Source: Lathyrus oleraceus (Eukaryota > Streptophyta > Magnoliopsida > Fabales > Fabaceae). From it: DNA of 64,000 bases. Below the pieces are notes generated by a model, which was given only the letters and a program-made list of their open reading frames with translations, searched no databases and had not been told where the DNA came from. Numbering within the stretch: the stretch's first letter is position 1; each line of letters starts with the position of its first letter. Below are positions 60,480 to 64,000 of the stretch, piece after piece. Made by a program: the position numbers and the translations under genes. Location: contig NC_066581.1 in assembly GCF_024323335.1 (NCBI RefSeq), positions 456,731,197 to 456,795,196 of the forward strand, written 5' to 3'.

Positions 60480-61137
60480 TGAAGGAAACAGAGTCGGATA
60501 CGACTCTCTCATATGACTTTCCAGCTTCCAAGTTATGCTCCCACCAGCTGGTCCTCCCCACACTACCTTCACCAAGGCAATCTCCTTACCACATAATAAC
60601 TTCACTTCCCGATCCTCTATCCGTACGGGTGATGCCTCAACAATCAGGTTCTCTCTCACCTGAATATTGTCCACTTGGATTACATGAGAGGAATCCACAA
60701 TGTATCTCCTCAACTGAGACATGAAACACATCATGAAGATTAGCAAGTAGTGGTGGTAAAGTAATCTGATAGGCCACCTCTACTATCGTTTGTAAGATCT
60801 GGTATGGACCAACAAAACATGGCGTAAGCTTTTGGGACTTCAAAGCTCGACCAATGCCGGTTACTGAAGTAACTCTACAAAATACATGGTCTCCCTCTTG
60901 GAACTTAATTTCTTTCCTTCTCTCATCATGGGAACTTTTCTAGTGACTCTGCGAATCTTTCATCTTCTCTTAGATCATCTTGATCTTCTCAGACGTTTGT
61001 TGCATAATCTCAGGTCCAATCATTATACTCTCTCCAGATTTGTACCGACACATAGGTGTCCTACACTTCCTACCATACAATGTCTCAAACGGGGCCATCA
61101 CAATACTTGAGTGGAAACTGTTATTGTAAGTGAACTC
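60480..61137 (-). pseudogene. Tekay A pol C terminus (integrase end, chromodomain), broken
   Basis: About 660 bp matching the Tekay B integrase C terminus, with at least one frameshift (near 60716) and stops around 60960. The final segment, with L-V-K-V-V-W-G-G and W-K-L-E, corresponds to the chromodomain-like tail of Tekay/Del elements. The usual stop after Y-P-x-L-F has been lost. It is cut at 61137 by the LTR of Tekay B. Confidence 0.85.
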
Positions 61138-62370
61138 TGTAACACCCTTCTAAATACCCCAAAATATTTAATTTAAAATAATAACCTATCAATCAGAGTA
61201 ATTATGCCCCGAAGGGTGTCACACAATCATTTCACAACATTTATCAAAACATCCTGTCATGCTCATTTATTTATCCAATAAAACAGTTGCATAATACGCA
61301 GCGGAATAGAATTCAACATCAGCATGAGACACGTAACACCATACATGTAAACTAATTCAACAATTTCCAACAATACAATGAAAAGGTTCCCTCCCGATGT
61401 TACATCTACCAGAGCATGACCCATAGGACACTACTATAGACTCCAAGCGTTAGCTTCTATTCAACTCATTTCTCGTTACCTGAAAAATAGGTTGTAAGGG
61501 TGAGTTCCTCAATCAATATAATAAGCATTATAGAACAACATATAATGCTAAGTAAATAACACATCAATTCACCCTGACCAGACTACGCATTCAGCAACGG
61601 CAATATCCGTCCAAACATCATATTCAACAATAATATGTATCATATGTATAATCCTCAAACCATATTCAACACCAACAACACAACACAACGATTTACTCAC
61701 TAATTCCTCACAATGGGAATTAGCTACAGCCCCACAGGCTATGCCATGCATTCATTATGCAATGAGACTCCATGAAATGCGGTACCGACTCTTCTCGAAC
61801 ATATAGTTCAAGCTCACCGATCAAATCCAGATACGGCTACTAAGCTCACTAGTCCCACTCATTGAGATCTAATGCCTCACTCACTAATTCCTCACCATGG
61901 GAATTAGCTACAGCCCCAAAGGCTAGACTATGCACACTAATCATCTAGTATGCAAACATCAACAACAATTCACAACTCACTAATTCCTCACCATGGGAAT
62001 CAGCTACAGCCCCAAAGGCTAAACTACGCATGCTAATCACCTAGCAATACAACATCAACAACAACTCAAGAACAGGCACATGCTCGCACTCTACGCCATC
62101 GAATAGTCTATTCACCACTGCATACATTCACAACATCATGCATATTATATACATTCACCGCATCATATACATCTTTATACATCAGCAATATTTCATCACA
62201 TAAGCATGTCAGATTATGCCAAACAAACACTACAATATTAGTACATTCTAATATTACATCTCCTGCTCAAAACAGCGGGAATTAATCCCTATTACACCAT
62301 AGGCAACATAGGCCAACCCTCACATAGGTACACAACAATTAAAACAACAATTTTTCACTTCTGCAACAGT

Positions 62371-62550
62371 GTTAACCGGTTAACACCCTGGGTTAACCGG
62401 TTAACGCAGGACAAAACAGCACTTTCAGGCAAAACGCAACAGTGTTAACCGGTTAACGCCCTGGGTTAACCGGTTAACGCAGGCAAAACTCAATATTTTC
62501 ACATTTCAATACAGTGTTAACCGGTTAACACCCTGGGTTAACCGGTTAAC
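62371..62550. repeat. Six phased 14-bp palindromes GTTAACCGGTTAAC
   Basis: Perfect copies start at 62371, 62392, 62444, 62465, 62516 and 62537. They form three pairs with 21-bp internal spacing, and pairs repeat every 72-73 bp. All six are unmutated while the sequence between pairs varies. The array lies about 440 nt downstream of the LTR TATA box, within the transcribed region. Confidence 0.95.
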
Positions 62551-62987
62551 GCAGACCAACAACAATTCCTGCGCTAACACACGGCAGAATGCAGAATTCC
62601 GCCGTTGGAGGACTTCCGGACCTCCGATTCCGATTCCGTAAACCGCTATACGATCGGGAAAACATTACTCACACAAATACCGATTTAATTTCAACTTTCA
62701 ACACAGTTCATCCAACAACATTTCAACATTTACAAATCCCAATTAGGGTCAAATTAACGGCTTATCACTACCCATGACATATTATCCCAAAATACCCATT
62801 AATCGACGATAAACCCCCCTTACCTTAACAATCCGGCAGAATCTTTGAGCTTCAAGCTTTCGTTCTCCAACCTTTGCTCTTCCGCTCCTCTTCTCTGCCC
62901 TTTTTCCCTTTTCTCTCACGATGCTTCTCTGTTCTGTTTTCACGTGAAATGCTTTTACTCCCAATGGGACTTTTTCCTTAATTCCAA

Positions 62988-62998
62988 CTTATATATAC
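62988..62998 (-). promoter_or_regulatory. Tekay B LTR TATA box
   Basis: Minus strand GTATATATAAG about 120 bp from the LTR start, giving the short U3 seen in some chromoviruses. TSS position is inferred. Confidence 0.5.
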
Positions 62999-63116
62999 TT
63001 TCCAATAATAATAATCCAAAAATAATAATAATAAAATTTCCAATTGTTTAATTAAATTAATAATTAAATTATTAACTCCATTCAAATAATTATTTTATTA
63101 TTATCGGGGTGTTACA

Positions 63117-63131
63117 ACTCTCCCCCACTAA
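63117..63131 (-). other. Tekay B polypurine tract
   Basis: Minus strand TTAGTGGGGGAGAGT directly before the LTR. Confidence 0.85.
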
Positions 63132-63158
63132 AAGAGTTTTCGTCCTCGAAAACATACC

Positions 63159-64000
63159 TCAAGCGAACAACTCTGGATAAGACTCCTTCATCTTATTCTC
63201 CAGTTCCCAAGTCACGTTGCCACCTGCTGGTCCTCCCCAAGCTACCTTCACCAAGGCAATCTCTTTACCCCGCAACTGCTTCAACTCTCGATCCTCTATC
63301 CTCATAGGTGATGTTTCAACAGTCAGGTTATCTCTCACCTGTACATCATCTACTTGGACTATATGCGACGGATCATGAATGTATCTCCTCAACTGAGACA
63401 CATGAAAAACCTCATGCAAATTCGCAAGCGACGGCGGTAAAGCGATACGATAGGCTACCTCTCCTATCCTCTCCAAAATCTGATAAGGACCAATGAATCG
63501 AGGTGTCAACTTCTTCGACTTCAAGGCTCGACCAACACCAGTTATCGGAGTAACACGAAGAAACACATGATCTCCCTCTTGGAACTCAAGTGACTTCCTC
63601 CTCTTGTCATGATAACTCTTCTGCCGACTCTGAGCAATTCTCATCTTATCCTGAATCATCTTAATCTTTTCCGTAGTTTGTTGAACAATCTCCGGTCCAA
63701 CCACAGCACTCTCACCGGACTCATACCAACATAAAGGTGTCCGACATCTCCTACCATACAAAGCTTCAAACGGTGCCATACCAATGCTCGAATGAAAACT
63801 ATTGTTGTAGGTAAACTCAATCAAAGGCAAATAACAATCCCAAGCACCTCCTTTTTCCAAAACACAAGCTCTCAAAAGATCCTCTAGTGACTGAATCGTC
63901 CTCTCAGTCTGACCATCAGTCTGCGGATGATATGCAGAACTCAATCTCAGCTTAGTGCCCAAAGCCTTCTGCAAACCTTCCCAGAATTTCGATGTAAATC
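63159..64000 (-). CDS. pol: Tekay B pol, C-terminal part (integrase, chromodomain), runs off window
   Basis: About 280 codons, open to the window edge; no start is in the window (apparent starts inside are not real). It begins within the integrase core: G-Q-T-E-R-T carries the catalytic Glu. The GPY/F module (F-I-G-P-Y-Q-I-L, residues about 140-150 of this part) and the H-V-S-Q-L-R-R-Y segment follow. The tail (L-V-K-V-A-W-G-G through W-E-L-E) is a chromodomain-like module of the Tekay/Del type, which in chromoviruses steers integration to heterochromatin. The frame ends at the stop near 63159, about 30 bp before the polypurine tract. It is intact where visible. Confidence 0.9.
   Translation of the reverse strand, partial: FTSKFWEGLQKALGTKLRLSSAYHPQTDGQTERTIQSLEDLLRACVLEKGGAWDCYLPLIEFTYNNSFHSSIGMAPFEALYGRRCRTPLCWYESGESAVVGPEIVQQTTEKIKMIQDKMRIAQSRQKSYHDKRRKSLEFQEGDHVFLRVTPITGVGRALKSKKLTPRFIGPYQILERIGEVAYRIALPPSLANLHEVFHVSQLRRYIHDPSHIVQVDDVQVRDNLTVETSPMRIEDRELKQLRGKEIALVKVAWGGPAGGNVTWELENKMKESYPELFA

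Larger units (their letters stand above)
61138..63116 (-). repeat. Tekay B 3' LTR, minus strand (1,979 bp)
   Basis: Plus strand TGTAACACCC...GGGTGTTACA, with inverted-repeat ends of at least 10 bp. It is inserted in the pol of Tekay A; the preceding AACTC (61133-61137) is the likely target duplication, whose partner lies outside the window. It contains three copies of a 'ctcactaattcctcac' unit (61693, 61880, 61976), the palindrome array at 62371-62550 and a minus-strand TATA box at 62988-62998. Confidence 0.88.

Overview
This is plant DNA, most likely from a large-genome legume of the tribe Fabeae (the pea, vetch and lentil group). The inference rests on the mix of LTR retrotransposon families: a long-LTR Ogre with an extra ORF1 and an Arg-type primer site, an Athila, a SIRE/Maximus (Sirevirus) copia, and Tekay-type chromoviruses. 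I found no host gene, no genuine tRNA or rRNA gene and no CRISPR array. Essentially every recognisable coding stretch belongs to a mobile element.

Left flank (1-8171): remains of older Ogre/Tat-type elements in minus orientation (LTR ends, an Arg-type primer site, possibly a decayed protease fragment) plus unassigned AT-rich DNA. Core (8172-51765): a three-level nest. An Ogre (8177-51760, target duplication CACCG) carries an Athila (11511-34952, duplication ATGGC) inside its 5' LTR. That Athila carries a SIRE-type copia (12153-22501, minus strand, duplication CTTTT) inside its own 5' LTR. All three 5-bp target duplications are perfect. Without the inserts the lengths are about 20.1 kb (Ogre), 13.1 kb (Athila) and 10.35 kb (SIRE). 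LTR divergence read by eye (about 3%, about 2.5%, and 9 of 1089) agrees with the order of insertion.

The Ogre has ORF1, gag-protease, a candidate intron holding a (TA)n tract, RT-RNase H and integrase. It is broken by ten in-frame stops, seven TAG and three TAA, and by at least three frame changes. The Athila has gag-pol in one frame with five stops, then two tandem Athila ORF-1 (env-like) genes. The second of these is uninterrupted and sits behind a region that repeats the promoter layout of the element's own LTR. The SIRE is the youngest: gag and pol are open (pol in the +1 frame), and its env-like coiled-coil gene has one stop.

Right flank (51766-64000): a large CT/TA microsatellite block; a 3.4-kb imperfect inverted repeat containing two foldback units and a duplicated 193-bp spacer; AT-rich unassigned DNA; then a second nest, all minus strand, in which an Ogre-type LTR end is cut by Tekay A, itself cut by Tekay B. 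Tekay B's LTR carries six perfect 14-bp palindromes at regular spacing, and its pol runs off the window end.

The points most worth following up are the apparent internal promoter and duplicated env-like gene of the Athila, the palindrome array in the Tekay B LTR, the giant inverted repeat, and a motif shared by the extra (non gag-pol) ORFs of all three core elements that resembles the plant mobile domain.
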